The notes: a model not told the origin generated them from the letters alone. Shown: positions 18,741 to 28,117, counted from the first letter of the stretch. The stretch is DNA of 64,000 nucleotides from Streptomyces sp. NBC_00708 (GCA_036226585.1 CP108997.1:620001-684000), one strand, 5' to 3'. A program made the numbers and translations.

Positions 18741-20228
18741 TCAGCGGACGGCGGCGGCCAGCCTGCGGACGAAGTCGTCGATCTCGGCCCGGTCGCCGGT
18801 GCGGCCGGCCAGTCTGTTGTGCAGCCCGCGCAGTTCCTGGCCGAGCAGGGTCCGGGGGTGTACCTCGGTACTGTCCAGGAGGTGCCCGGCGACGGCCGAC
18901 GCCGCGACCGGCTCCCCCGCGCAGACGTACGCGTCGGCCGTCCGGGCCAGGAACAGCATGCGGGCCGAGCGCATGCCGGGCGGCAGCAGCCTGGTCGCGG
19001 TGCCGATCGCGTCGAGGGCGCGGAACGCGAGGCGGCGCTCCCCCGTCGCGGCGGCGAGATCGCGCAGCGCGCCGGCGACGCCCGACTCGGTCCGCAGCCG
19101 CAGGGAAGCCACGGACAGCCAGGGCGCCTCCGCCTCGTCCCGCTCACCGGCCAGATCGGCCTGCGACCGGGCCCGGCCGATGTGGTGGAGCGTGCGTTCG
19201 GTGTCGCCGCGGACGGCATGGCCGCGGGCCTGGTAGAGATCGCCCAGGGCACCGGCCCAGAGCCGGCCGGCCGCGGCCCCGTGTATGGCCTCGCCGTACG
19301 CGAGCGCCGAGGCCCCGTCGCCCTCCTGCCGGGCCAGGGTGCTCATGTCGCCGAGCGCCGCCACCCGGGCACCGGTGTGCCCGGCCATGGACGCCCACAG
19401 CAGTGACCGGTCGAGCCAGGCCATCGCCGTGCCGTTGCGCCCCCACAGCAGCCGGAGGCTTCCCGCCGACTGGGCGTACTCGGCGGCCAGCGGCGCGAGT
19501 TGTTCCTGATAGGGGGCGGCCGGCAGGTCCATCCAGCGGAGCATGGCGTGCAGGGTGCGCTCGACCACGGCGGTCGCCCCCGGCCAGGCCTGCTCGTCGT
19601 CGGCGCGCAGGCAGACCGCGAGCAGCGCCGTGAGCGCGTGCAGGGTGTCGGTGTCCAGGGCCGGACGGTACGCGGTGTCGGGGCCCAGGGAGCAGAACCG
19701 CGTGTGCAGGGCGGCCACATCGGCGAGCGCGGGGACCGCGCAGCCGTCCCCGCCGTGCAGCGGGCAGACCACGCCGTACGCGGGCAGCCGCCGGGGCAGG
19801 ACGGCTCCGGGCGGGAGCATCGCCGTGAGCGCTCCGCCGACGGGTTCGCCGGGCAGCGGGCCCTGCCGGACCGGGGCCGGCGGCGGTATCGGAGCGACGG
19901 GGGCCGGAGCCGTCCGCTCCCCCGTCTCGGCCCGCTCCCCCGCCTCGGCCCGCTCGGCCTCCTCGGCCCGCTCGGCCTCTTCGCAGGCGGCCACGAGGTC
20001 GCCTTCGGCCCCCAGCAGGTGGTCCAGGCGGCGGGCCAGCGGCAGCGGGGTCCTGCGGCTGCCGTGTTCGAGTTTGCTGATGGCGGTGTGGTCGTAGCCG
20101 ACCCGGGCGCCCACCTGGGCCTGGGTGAGACCGGCCCGCCTGCGCCAGTGCCGCAGCCGGGCGCCGAAGACGCGCCAGGCCCCGACGCTCCGGGCGCCCG
20201 CCGGTGCGGGGCCCGTCACCTCGGTCAC
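18741..20228 (-). CDS. XRE-family helix-turn-helix regulator with large alpha-helical C-terminal domain
   Basis: 495 aa. HTH at residues ~21-75 (FGARLRHWRRRAGLTQAQVG, then YDHTAISKLEHGSRRTP). A charged repeat follows (EEAERAEEAERAEAGERAETGER), then a Pro/Ala linker and a long helical region with TPR character that resembles other Streptomyces XRE regulators. The repeat is visible at DNA level as tandem GGCCCGCTC/CGGCCT units at 19930-19980. The start is GTG at 20228 with a weak GAGG. Targets unknown. Confidence 0.82.
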   Translation of the reverse strand: MTEVTGPAPAGARSVGAWRVFGARLRHWRRRAGLTQAQVGARVGYDHTAISKLEHGSRRTPLPLARRLDHLLGAEGDLVAACEEAERAEEAERAEAGERAETGERTAPAPVAPIPPPAPVRQGPLPGEPVGGALTAMLPPGAVLPRRLPAYGVVCPLHGGDGCAVPALADVAALHTRFCSLGPDTAYRPALDTDTLHALTALLAVCLRADDEQAWPGATAVVERTLHAMLRWMDLPAAPYQEQLAPLAAEYAQSAGSLRLLWGRNGTAMAWLDRSLLWASMAGHTGARVAALGDMSTLARQEGDGASALAYGEAIHGAAAGRLWAGALGDLYQARGHAVRGDTERTLHHIGRARSQADLAGERDEAEAPWLSVASLRLRTESGVAGALRDLAAATGERRLAFRALDAIGTATRLLPPGMRSARMLFLARTADAYVCAGEPVAASAVAGHLLDSTEVHPRTLLGQELRGLHNRLAGRTGDRAEIDDFVRRLAAAVR

Positions 20229-20692
20229 CCGGGGCCTCGTCGTGCCTGGTCAGCGCCGCGTCGGGCGCCACGCTCACGGCTCATGCACCGGAGGATAGCG
20301 AGGGCCCCGGGCCGCTGTCCCCGGGGCGGGAACAACATGTCCGGTAACAGGCGCGGCCGTGCGCGCCGGACGGATCCGCGTGTCCTCCGTACGCGCGCGG
20401 TGATTGCGGTGGCAACGACCCGTACCGCCTCGCCCACCCCCCGTACGCACCCCGTCATCACCTGAACCGACGTTGCGTCAGTTCATCGGTGCCGACGCCG
20501 CCAAGACAGCATCAACGCGGACACTCGTGAGCTTTCCGTCGTCAAGTGTTGTTCACACGGCCACTTCAACAAGCAGACGGTGCACACCTATTGACGTGTC
20601 GGGAGCAAGGGGAGAAGTATCCCCTCAGCCGGAGAGAGCGCTCTCCGGCTTCGTGTCGTGCACCCGTTCCGCGACTCAGGAGACAAGCCCCC
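20229..20692. other. 464-bp divergent intergenic region (XRE regulator / beta-helix protein)
   Basis: I see no convincing gene. The right part carries the promoter and palindromic operator annotated separately. The left part (20229-20560) has only short ORFs without ribosome sites. Confidence 0.5.
20591..20650 (+). promoter_or_regulatory. Promoter plus LacI-type palindromic operator for the CBM32/beta-helix gene
   Basis: TTGACG at 20591-20596 and AAGTAT at 20615-20620 with an 18-nt spacer form a plausible vegetative promoter. Immediately after it is the perfect palindrome GAGAGCGCTCTC (20634-20645), nested in a longer repeat AGCCGGAGAG ... CTCTCCGGCT (20627-20650). A palindrome with central CG and GAGAGC half-sites is typical of LacI-family sugar repressors, and its place just after the -10 suits repression. 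Confidence 0.6.
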
Positions 20693-22876
20693 ATGTATGG
20701 ACCCCCCTCGCTCCGCAGACCCGCACCTTCGTCCGGAAGAAGACGTACCGGCGTACTGGCCGCCGTCGCCGGCCTCGTCGTCTCGCTCCTCGCCTTCGTA
20801 CCCTCCACCTCGGCCGTCGCCGCGCCCTCCCTGCTCTCGCAGGGCAAGACCGTGACGACGTCCAGCCAGGAGGGGGCCGGTACCCCCGCCACGGCCGCCG
20901 TCGACGGCGACAACGGCACCCGCTGGTCGAGCGCGTTCTCCGACCCGCAGTGGATCAAGGTCGACCTGGGCACCTCCGCCTCGGTCAGCCAGATCGCGCT
21001 CAAGTGGGAGGCCGCGTACGCCAAGAGCTACAAGATCGAGTTCTCGACGGACAACAACACCTGGAGCACCGCCTACTCGACCACCACGGGCCCCGGCGGC
21101 AACGAGACGCTGAACGTCTCCGGCACCGCCCGGTACGTCCGGCTCACCGGCACCGCCCGCGCCACCCAGTACGGCTACTCGCTCTGGGAGTTCCAGGTGT
21201 TCGGCACCACCGGCGGCGACGGCGGCCCGCAGCTTCCGGGCGGCGGCGACCTCGGCCCCAACGTCCTGGTCTTCGACCCGTCGACGCCCAACATCCAGGG
21301 CAAGGTCGACGAGATCTTCCATCAGCAGGAGTCGGCGCAGTTCGGCACCGGCCGCTACGCGCTGATGTTCAAGCCGGGCACGTACAACAACATCAACGCG
21401 CAGATCGGCTTCTACACCTCGATCGCAGGCCTCGGACTGAAGCCCGACGACACCACGTTCAACGGCGATGTCACCGTCGACGCGGGCTGGTTCAACGGCA
21501 ACGCCACGCAGAACTTCTGGCGGTCGGCCGAGAACCTGGCGCTCAACCCGGTCAACGGCACCGACCGCTGGGCGGTCTCGCAGGCCGCGCCCTTCCGCCG
21601 GATGCACGTCAAGGGCGGGCTCAACCTGGCACCGAACGGCTACGGCTGGGCCAGTGGCGGGTACATCGCCGACAGCAAGATCGACGGCCAGGTCGGCCCG
21701 TACTCCCAGCAGCAGTGGTACACCCGCGACAGCTCCATCGGCAGCTGGGGCAACGGCGTCTGGAACATGACCTTCTCCGGCGTCGAAGGCGCACCCGCGC
21801 AGAGCTTCCCCAACCCGCCGTACACCACGCTCGACAACACCCCGGTCTCCCGCGAGAAGCCGTTCCTCTACCTGGACGGCAACGACTACAAGGTGTTCGT
21901 GCCCGCCAAGCGCACCAACGCGCGCGGCGTCTCCTGGAACGGGACCCCGCAGGGTCAGTCCATCCCGCTCAGCCAGTTCTACGTCGTGAAGCCCGGCGCC
22001 TCCGCCGCCACCATCAACGCGGCCGTCCAGCAGGGCCTGCACCTGCTGTTCACTCCGGGCATCTACCACGTGGACCAGACGATCAACATCAACCGCGCGG
22101 ACACGGTCGTGCTCGGGCTCGGCCTGGCCACGATCATCCCCGACAACGGGGTCACCGCCCTCAAGGTCGGCGACGTGGACGGCGTCAAGCTCGCGGGGCT
22201 GCTCATCGACGCGGGCCCGCAGAACTCCCAGGTGCTCGTCCAGGTCGGCCCGGACGGCGCCTCCGCGAGCCACGCGGCCAACCCGACGAGCGTCCAGGAC
22301 GTGTTCGTCCGGGTCGGCGGCGCCGGTGCCGGCAAGGCGACCACGGGCATGGTGATCAACAGCAACGACACGATCGTCGACCACACCTGGCTCTGGCGCG
22401 CCGACCACGGCGAAGGCATCGGCTGGGAGACCAACCGGGCCGACTACGGCCTCCAGGTCAACGGCGACAACGTCCTGGCCACCGGACTCTTCGTCGAACA
22501 CTTCAACAAGTACGACGTCCGCTGGTCCGGCGAGAACGGCAAGACCATCTTCTTCCAGAACGAGAAGGCCTACGACGCCCCCAACCAGGCGGCCGTCCAG
22601 AACGGTGACATCAAGGGATACGCCGCCTACAAGGTGGACGACTCCGTCACCACCCACGAGGGCTGGGGGCTGGGGAGCTACTGCTACTTCAACGTCGACC
22701 CCAGCATCCGCCAGGACCACGGCTTCGAAGCCCCGGTCAAGGCCGGCGTGAAGTTCCACGACCTGCTCGTCGTATCCCTCGGCGGCCAAGGCCAGTACAA
22801 CCACGTCATCAACAACACCGGCTCGCCCACGTCCGGGACCTCCACCGTTCCGTCGAACGTGGTGTCGTTCCCGTAA
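20693..22876 (+). CDS. Secreted CBM32 (F5/8-type C) domain + parallel beta-helix protein
   Basis: 727 aa. A twin-Arg-rich N terminus (SSGRRRTGVLAAVAGLVVSL) leads into a signal peptide ending about AVAA. Residues ~46-175 form a discoidin/F5-8 type C domain (AVDGDNGTRWSS, WIKVDLG, YVRLTG, LWEFQVFG), a carbohydrate-binding module. The remaining ~540 residues look like a right-handed parallel beta-helix, with short repeating strands (NVLVFDPSTPNIQG, TIIPDNGVTALKVGDVDGV, MVINSNDTIVDHTW). Such proteins are often labelled 'coagulation factor 5/8' or, misleadingly, 'adenylyl cyclase'; a glycoside hydrolase or lyase role is plausible, and I cannot assign a family. ATG follows CTCAGGAGAC. Confidence 0.8.
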   Translation: MYGPPSLRRPAPSSGRRRTGVLAAVAGLVVSLLAFVPSTSAVAAPSLLSQGKTVTTSSQEGAGTPATAAVDGDNGTRWSSAFSDPQWIKVDLGTSASVSQIALKWEAAYAKSYKIEFSTDNNTWSTAYSTTTGPGGNETLNVSGTARYVRLTGTARATQYGYSLWEFQVFGTTGGDGGPQLPGGGDLGPNVLVFDPSTPNIQGKVDEIFHQQESAQFGTGRYALMFKPGTYNNINAQIGFYTSIAGLGLKPDDTTFNGDVTVDAGWFNGNATQNFWRSAENLALNPVNGTDRWAVSQAAPFRRMHVKGGLNLAPNGYGWASGGYIADSKIDGQVGPYSQQQWYTRDSSIGSWGNGVWNMTFSGVEGAPAQSFPNPPYTTLDNTPVSREKPFLYLDGNDYKVFVPAKRTNARGVSWNGTPQGQSIPLSQFYVVKPGASAATINAAVQQGLHLLFTPGIYHVDQTININRADTVVLGLGLATIIPDNGVTALKVGDVDGVKLAGLLIDAGPQNSQVLVQVGPDGASASHAANPTSVQDVFVRVGGAGAGKATTGMVINSNDTIVDHTWLWRADHGEGIGWETNRADYGLQVNGDNVLATGLFVEHFNKYDVRWSGENGKTIFFQNEKAYDAPNQAAVQNGDIKGYAAYKVDDSVTTHEGWGLGSYCYFNVDPSIRQDHGFEAPVKAGVKFHDLLVVSLGGQGQYNHVINNTGSPTSGTSTVPSNVVSFP

Positions 22877-22917
22877 GGGGCTGCCGGTGACAGCCGGCGT
22901 CCGGGATGAGTGAGCGG

Positions 22918-22948
22918 CGTGGGGCCCGGCGGTGTGCCGGGCCCCACG
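22918..22948. terminator. Strong hairpin between convergent genes
   Basis: Perfect 13-bp stem CGTGGGGCCCGGC / GCCGGGCCCCACG with loop GGTGT, placed between the stops of the beta-helix gene (22876) and the SpoIIE-type phosphatase gene (22977). Confidence 0.85.
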
Positions 22949-22976
22949 TCGTCGTGGTCACAGCGGCCAGTCGTTG

Positions 22977-25625
22977 TCACAGCGGCCATTCGGCCGAGGG
23001 GGGCGGACCTCCGAGCGTCTGCTCGGACCAGATGACCTTGCCCCGGTCGGTGTATCTGGCCCCCCAGCGCTGGGCGAACTGGGCGACCAGGAAGAGGCCC
23101 CGGCCGCCCTCGTCCGTCGTGGCGGCGTAGCGCAGGTGCGGGGAGGTGCTGCTGCAGTCGGACACCTCGCAGATCAGGGACCGGTCGTGCAGCAGCCGGA
23201 CCTTGATGGGCTCGGAGCCGTAGCGGATGGCGTTGGTGACGAGTTCGCTCAGGATGAGCTCGGTGACGAACCCCTCCTCGTCCAGCCCCTGGTCGGACAG
23301 CCAGCGGATGGCCTGTTTGCGGACACCGGCGACGGCCGCGGGGTCCGGGGGGACGTCCCACTGGACGCGCCGGGCCGGGTCCAGGGTGCGGGTCCGGGCG
23401 ACCAGCAGGGCCACATCGTCGCCGGGGCGGCTGGGCAGCAGGGCATCCAGCACGTCGTCGCAGGTCTCCTCCGGCGTGCGGTCGCGGTCGGCGAGCGAGC
23501 GGCGCAGCAGCTCCATGCCGTCGTCGATGTCCCGGTCACGGCGCTCCACCAGACCGTCCGTGTACAGGACCAGACGGCTGCCCTCGGGCACCTCCAGCTC
23601 GGTCATCTCGAAGGGCATCCCGCCGATGCCGAGGGGCAGCCCTGCCGGGATGTCCGGGAAGCTCACCGTGCCGTCGGGCAGGACGAGCGCGGGCCCGGGG
23701 TGGCCGGCGCGGGCGACCGTGCAGCGGCCGGACACCGCGTCGTAGATCGCGTACAGGCAGGTGGCGCCCGTGATCGCGGCGCCGCCCGAGCCCTCGTCCT
23801 GGTCCATTCTGACGACCAGTTCGTCGAGGTGGCCGAGGAGTTCGTCGGGCGCCAGGTCGAGGGTGGAGAAGTTGAGGACGGTGGTGCGCAGCCGGCCCAT
23901 GGTGGCCGCGGCGTGCAGTCCGTGCCCGACGACGTCGCCCACGACGAGGGCGACCCGGGCGCCGGACAGCGGGATCACGTCGAACCAGTCGCCGCCCACG
24001 CCCGCCTGCGCCGGCAGGTAGCGGTAGGCGACATCCAGGGCGTTCTGCTCGGGCAGGCCGCGCGGGAGGAGGCTGCGTTGCAGGGTGACGGCCATCTCGT
24101 GCTCGCGGGTGTAGCGGCGGGCGTTGTCGACGCTGACCGCCGCGCGGGCCACCAGTTCCTCGGCGAAGGACAGGTCGTCGAGGTCGAAGGACTCCTCGTT
24201 CTCCGCGCGCCAGAAGTTGGCGATGCCGAGAATGACACCGCGGGCCCGCAGCGGGACCGAGAGCAGCGAGTGGTAGCCGGCCTCGATGATGCGGGAGGCC
24301 TGTTCGGAATCGAACGCACGCCACTGCCGGGAGGCGGCCAGATCGGAGACGATCCAGGTGTGCCCGACGCCGGTGCCGAGGCTCTCGGAGCTGGTCGGCA
24401 GGTAGCCGATGACGCGGCCGGCCGAGTGGAAGGGGTGCCCGTCGGCGGTACGGCTGACGGCGGTGCGGCGAAGGTCCAGGGTGTCGCCCGTGGGCGGCCT
24501 CGGCTCCCCGCCGCGCAGGACGGAGTCGGCCAGGTCGACCGTCACGCAGTCGGCGAATCCCGGGGCGGCGACGTCCGCGAGTTCCTGGGCGGTGGTGGTG
24601 ACGTCGAGGGTGGTGCCGATCAGGGCGCCCGCCCGGTAGAGCAGCGTCAGCCGCTCGCGCACGGTCTCCGCCCGTCCGGTGAGGGCCCGCAGTTCGGTGG
24701 TGTCGCGGAGGGTCGCGACCATGCCGGGTTGGCCACCGCGCTCCTCGGTGGGGCGGAGGTTGACCGCGAGCAGCCGGTCCCCGGCGGGCCTCAGCTCGTC
24801 CGTGGCGACCTGTCCGGAGGCGAGCAGCTCCGCGGTGCCGGGCGCGAGCCCGAGGTCGGTCACCGCGCGGCCCTCGGCGTCGGGCGGGAGGTCGAGCAGC
24901 CGCCGGGCCTCGTCGTTGGCCAGCAGCAGCCGGTGGTCGGCGCCGATGATGAGGACGCCCTCGCGCACGGCGTGGAGCACGGCGTCGTGGTGTTCGTACA
25001 TCCGGGTCATCTCGGCCGGGCCGAGGCCGCGCGTCTGGCGGCTGAGGCGGCGGCCGACCAGGGCGGCGCCGGCCGCGGTGAGGGCGAGGGCTGCGACCCC
25101 GGCGCCGATGGTCAGCGGGATGCTCGGGTACGCCAGCCGGTTGACGGCCTCGACCTTGATGCCGACCGCCACCAGTCCGGCCACGGAGCCGTCCCGGCGC
25201 TCGACGGGAACCAGCGAGGTGACCGCTCTGCCCCGGCTCCCCGTTACCGTGCGGGTGACCGCTTCCCCTGCGAGCGCGTCCTTGTAGGGGCCGCTGATCC
25301 TCTTGCCGATGAGGGCGATGTCGCGGTGGGTGTAGCGGATGCCGTCGGGGCCGGCCACGACCACGTTCTCGACGCCGGTGCTCTGCCGGATCTCCTCGGC
25401 GCGCGGCTGGAGGACGGCCGTGGGGTCCTTGCTGTCGAGGGCCGCCGCCACGCCCGGGGCGTGGGCGAAGGTCTGCGCGACGCTCAGCGACTGGGTGCGC
25501 GCCGCGTTCATGCTGTCGCGGCGGCCCTGTACGACGAGGGCGACGACGGCGGCGGCGTCGAGCAGGATGACGATGCCGAGCATGAGCACGAAGAACTGGC
25601 CGGCGACGGTGCGGACGTTGAACAT
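22977..25625 (-). CDS. Membrane sensor SpoIIE-family protein phosphatase with PAS, GAF and HATPase domains
   Basis: 882 aa. Two membrane helices (about 10-32 and 165-190) flank an extracellular Cache/PAS-like sensor. Then follow a cytoplasmic PAS domain (VLIIGADHRLLLANDEARRLL), a GAF domain, a PP2C/SpoIIE domain (DVAYRYLPAQAGVGGDWFDV, VVGDVVGHGLHAAATMG) and a C-terminal histidine-kinase-like ATPase (LSELVTNAIRYGS, DEGGRGLFLVAQFA). Expected role: signal-dependent dephosphorylation of anti-anti-sigma factors, with the ATPase part acting like an anti-sigma kinase. The start is ATG 25625; its ribosome site is weak and an upstream non-ATG start is possible. Divergent from the K+ channel gene. Confidence 0.92.
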   Translation of the reverse strand: MFNVRTVAGQFFVLMLGIVILLDAAAVVALVVQGRRDSMNAARTQSLSVAQTFAHAPGVAAALDSKDPTAVLQPRAEEIRQSTGVENVVVAGPDGIRYTHRDIALIGKRISGPYKDALAGEAVTRTVTGSRGRAVTSLVPVERRDGSVAGLVAVGIKVEAVNRLAYPSIPLTIGAGVAALALTAAGAALVGRRLSRQTRGLGPAEMTRMYEHHDAVLHAVREGVLIIGADHRLLLANDEARRLLDLPPDAEGRAVTDLGLAPGTAELLASGQVATDELRPAGDRLLAVNLRPTEERGGQPGMVATLRDTTELRALTGRAETVRERLTLLYRAGALIGTTLDVTTTAQELADVAAPGFADCVTVDLADSVLRGGEPRPPTGDTLDLRRTAVSRTADGHPFHSAGRVIGYLPTSSESLGTGVGHTWIVSDLAASRQWRAFDSEQASRIIEAGYHSLLSVPLRARGVILGIANFWRAENEESFDLDDLSFAEELVARAAVSVDNARRYTREHEMAVTLQRSLLPRGLPEQNALDVAYRYLPAQAGVGGDWFDVIPLSGARVALVVGDVVGHGLHAAATMGRLRTTVLNFSTLDLAPDELLGHLDELVVRMDQDEGSGGAAITGATCLYAIYDAVSGRCTVARAGHPGPALVLPDGTVSFPDIPAGLPLGIGGMPFEMTELEVPEGSRLVLYTDGLVERRDRDIDDGMELLRRSLADRDRTPEETCDDVLDALLPSRPGDDVALLVARTRTLDPARRVQWDVPPDPAAVAGVRKQAIRWLSDQGLDEEGFVTELILSELVTNAIRYGSEPIKVRLLHDRSLICEVSDCSSTSPHLRYAATTDEGGRGLFLVAQFAQRWGARYTDRGKVIWSEQTLGGPPPSAEWPL

Positions 25626-25926
25626 CGAGATCAGTCCGCGTCCCCGGGAGGTCCGCCGGTGGGGCGGCTTCGAGCGCGCGGGCGCGTCGCCGACCGGGCG
25701 GCCGCCCTCCTGTCGCTGCGGACGCCGGGCGGAGCGGTGAAATATCGCCCGGAATCGACCTTTGCCACCCACGTATCCAGGTTTAACACGGATCGCCGCG
25801 GGGCGATCGGCGTGCGGGACCGGTCCGCGTTCCGGGCAGGCGGGTCCGGGCGCGATCGGGTGACGCGCGGGCGGCGGGCGCGTGGCCGGGGCGCCGGGAG
25901 CGGTGCGGTCGTCCGATGATCCGGAA
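25626..25926. other. 301-bp divergent region (SpoIIE phosphatase / K+ channel)
   Basis: No gene seen. It must hold both promoters. A relatively AT-rich patch at 25741-25790 (minus strand GTTAAACC, GATATTTCACC) is the likeliest promoter for the phosphatase; I see no clear palindrome. Confidence 0.4.
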
Positions 25927-26412
25927 ATGGTGCCTGTATTCCTGACCAAGGCGGTCGAGCTGCTGCTCGGCCGGGAGAACCGCTCACTGCATCTGAAGGC
26001 CGTGGGCTGGGCGACGGTGCTGCTCGCCGTGACGATGCTGGCCGGTTCCTGGCTGGTGGTCCTGGCCGAGCGGCACGCGCCGGACGCCACGATCACCTCG
26101 TATCCGCGGGGGCTGTGGTGGTCGGCGGAGACCGCGACGACCGTCGGTTACGGGGATCTCTTCCCGGTGACGCTGTGGGGGCGGATCGTGGCCGCCGTCG
26201 TGATGGGCGTCGGCATCACGACGTACGGGATGGTCACGGCGGCCCTCGCGACCTGGTTCGTGGGGCACGAGCAGCGGCGCCGGCACCGGCTGGCCGCCGA
26301 GGCCGAGCACGCCGCGCGTCGGATGCGGAACGACACGGAGCGGCTGCTGCACGAGCGCTTCGACCGTATCGAGCGGCTGCTCGCCGACGCGGGCCACAGG
26401 CCGCCGGGCTGA
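25927..26412 (+). CDS. Small two-helix potassium channel protein
   Basis: 161 aa. Two transmembrane helices (VGWATVLLAVTMLAGSWLVV and IVAAVVMGVGITTYGMVTAAL) surround a pore loop with the K+ selectivity filter TVGYGD, as in KcsA-like channels. A cationic, helical C-terminal tail (HEQRRRHRLAAEAEHAARRM) resembles the KcsA cytoplasmic bundle helix. Four copies should assemble in the plasma membrane. ATG 25927 chosen; a GTG one codon later in another frame is not relevant, and the ribosome site is weak. Confidence 0.9.
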   Translation: MVPVFLTKAVELLLGRENRSLHLKAVGWATVLLAVTMLAGSWLVVLAERHAPDATITSYPRGLWWSAETATTVGYGDLFPVTLWGRIVAAVVMGVGITTYGMVTAALATWFVGHEQRRRHRLAAEAEHAARRMRNDTERLLHERFDRIERLLADAGHRPPG

Positions 26413-26573
26413 GCGGCCGCACGAGGCGCCGACGGGCCCGCGGGGGCAGCGCGGGGGCGCCGAGGGGCCTGCGGGGGGTCTGCGGGGGGCCTGCGGGGGC
26501 AATGATCGCCCCGCTCGCGTGTGAACGGCCCGGTGCCGGGCATAGAACGGGATATCGACACGAGGGGGTGGCC

Positions 26574-26669
26574 ATGGGCCGCATCAGAGTCGTCCGGCGT
26601 CCCCAGCTTCCGTCCCGGCCGCCACCGCTCGACCTGCGCACACCGTCGGGGCGCCCGCTTCCCTACTGA
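26574..26669 (+). CDS. Possible 31-aa basic peptide
   Basis: A short ORF, MGRIRVVRRPQLPSRPPPLD onward, ending RPLPY. It is preceded at the right distance by a strong purine run (ACGAGGGGGTGGCC) and is rich in Arg and Pro. No homology recognised. It could be a leader peptide or small protein; the ribosome site is the main support. The G-rich stretch before it (26440-26500) holds short TGCGGGGGGCC-like repeats only. Confidence 0.35.
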   Translation: MGRIRVVRRPQLPSRPPPLDLRTPSGRPLPY

Positions 26670-26794
26670 CCGTCTCCTTACCTTCACGGTCCTTTTTCGA
26701 TCACCCTCCCCCGGTGGCCCGGTAACCCGGCAGGATGTCGGTGTACAGGGCCGTCGTCCCCGGGCGGCGGCGCCCGACCGAGGAAGGGAGCCCC

Positions 26795-28117
26795 ATGCGG
26801 GAGACGCGTGCAGAGCGGTCGCCGTCGGACGAGGAGACCGCGCACGGCGGGGCCGAGGAGGCCCAGGTGATCGTGGTGGGCGCGGGCCCGGCCGGTTCGT
26901 CCGCCGCCTACCACCTCGCCAGGGCCGGTGTGGACGTGCTGCTCCTGGAGAAGTCCCGCTTCCCCCGCGAGAAGGTGTGCGGGGACGGGCTGACGCCGCG
27001 CGCGGTGCACCAGCTGATCCGCATGGGCGTCGACATCCAGGCTCCCGGCTGGACCCGGTCGCGGGGCATGCGCTGGGTGGCCGGTCCCCGGCAGGTGGAG
27101 ATCGACTGGCCCGCGCTGGGCGGCTTCCCGGACTTCGGGCTCACCCGCAGCCGGCACGACTTCGACGACATCCTGGCCCGGCACGCCGTCGCGGCCGGTG
27201 CCCGGCTGCGTACGGGTGTGAAGGTGAAGGAGCCGGTGACCGACCGGGCGGGGCGGATCACCGGGGTGACGGCGGTGTCCGACGCGGGCACGGCGGTGCA
27301 CCGGGCGCCCGTCGTGATCGCCGCCGACGGCGCCTCGGCCCGGATCGCGCTGGCCATGGGTCTGGAGCGGGACCCCGAGCGGCAGATCGCCACGGCCGCC
27401 CGGCGCTACTACCGCAGCCCCGAGCGCTCCCGGGAGGAGTTCCTGGAGCTGTGGGCCGACCTCCGTTTCCCGAAGAGCGACGCCTATCTGCCGGGGTACG
27501 GCTGGATCTTCCCGATGGGGGACGGCCGGGTCAACGTGGGTCTCGGCGCGCTTCCCCACCGCCGCCTCGGCAGCGCCGACCTGCGGGCGACGCTGGACCG
27601 GTGGCTGGCCCGGACCCCGGCCGAGTGGGGGCTGCGCGAGGAGAACGCGGAGGGGCCCGTGCGCAGCGCCGCCCTCCCGCTGGGCTTCAACCGCCATCCG
27701 CTGTACACCCGGGGGCTCCTCCTGGTCGGTGACTCCGGGGGCATGGTCAGCCCGTGGAACGGCGAGGGCATCGGCCAGGCCCTGGAGGCGGGCGAGGTCG
27801 CCGCGGAGACGACGGCGCTCGCGCTGGCACTGCCGGCCGGCCCGCGGCGGGAGCGGGCGCTGCGCCACTACCCGGCCGAGATGAACCGCCGCTGGGGCCG
27901 CTACTACCGGCTGGGCAACACGGCCGCCGACCTGATCTTCAGCCGGTCGGGCTTCCAGCCGGTGCTCAACCGCTACGTGATGGGTTCCCCGGCCCTGCTC
28001 AACACTCTGGCCCGGCTCCTCACCAACCTCACGGAGCACCCCTCGCGCGACGCGATCGACCATGTCCTGAACACGGCGGTCCGGCTCGTGCCCACGCCCC
28101 GCGCCCGGCGCCGCTGA
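26795..28117 (+). CDS. Geranylgeranyl reductase family FAD-dependent oxidoreductase
   Basis: 440 aa. Rossmann motif VIVVGAGPAGSSAAYHLARAG at residues ~25-46, the group-specific EKSRFPREKVCGDGLTPRAV loop, and the second FAD motif LLVGDSGGMVSPWNGEGIGQAL. These place it in the GGR/ChlP-like branch that reduces isoprenoid double bonds (menaquinone side chains, geranylgeranyl lipids) or hydroxylates aromatics. ATG 26795 follows GGAAGGGAG. It sits just left of the polyketide cluster; nothing in the tetronate pathway requires it, so I treat it as outside the cluster. Confidence 0.87.
   Translation: MRETRAERSPSDEETAHGGAEEAQVIVVGAGPAGSSAAYHLARAGVDVLLLEKSRFPREKVCGDGLTPRAVHQLIRMGVDIQAPGWTRSRGMRWVAGPRQVEIDWPALGGFPDFGLTRSRHDFDDILARHAVAAGARLRTGVKVKEPVTDRAGRITGVTAVSDAGTAVHRAPVVIAADGASARIALAMGLERDPERQIATAARRYYRSPERSREEFLELWADLRFPKSDAYLPGYGWIFPMGDGRVNVGLGALPHRRLGSADLRATLDRWLARTPAEWGLREENAEGPVRSAALPLGFNRHPLYTRGLLLVGDSGGMVSPWNGEGIGQALEAGEVAAETTALALALPAGPRRERALRHYPAEMNRRWGRYYRLGNTAADLIFSRSGFQPVLNRYVMGSPALLNTLARLLTNLTEHPSRDAIDHVLNTAVRLVPTPRARRR

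Noticed and set aside
18741..20228. Reading the charged repeat after the HTH as a coiled-coil toxin or structural repeat gene
   Set aside because: It is only ~25 residues long, inside an otherwise typical XRE regulator, and explained by local tandem duplication.
26440..26505. G-rich repeats (TGCGGGGGGCC-like) as a regulatory or CRISPR-like array
   Set aside because: Units are short, irregular and without spacers; ordinary GC-rich slippage.
26795..28117. Geranylgeranyl-reductase-like gene as part of the polyketide cluster
   Set aside because: No step in tetronate or abyssomicin formation needs it, it is separated from the cluster by a convergent small gene, and its family is common in primary isoprenoid metabolism.
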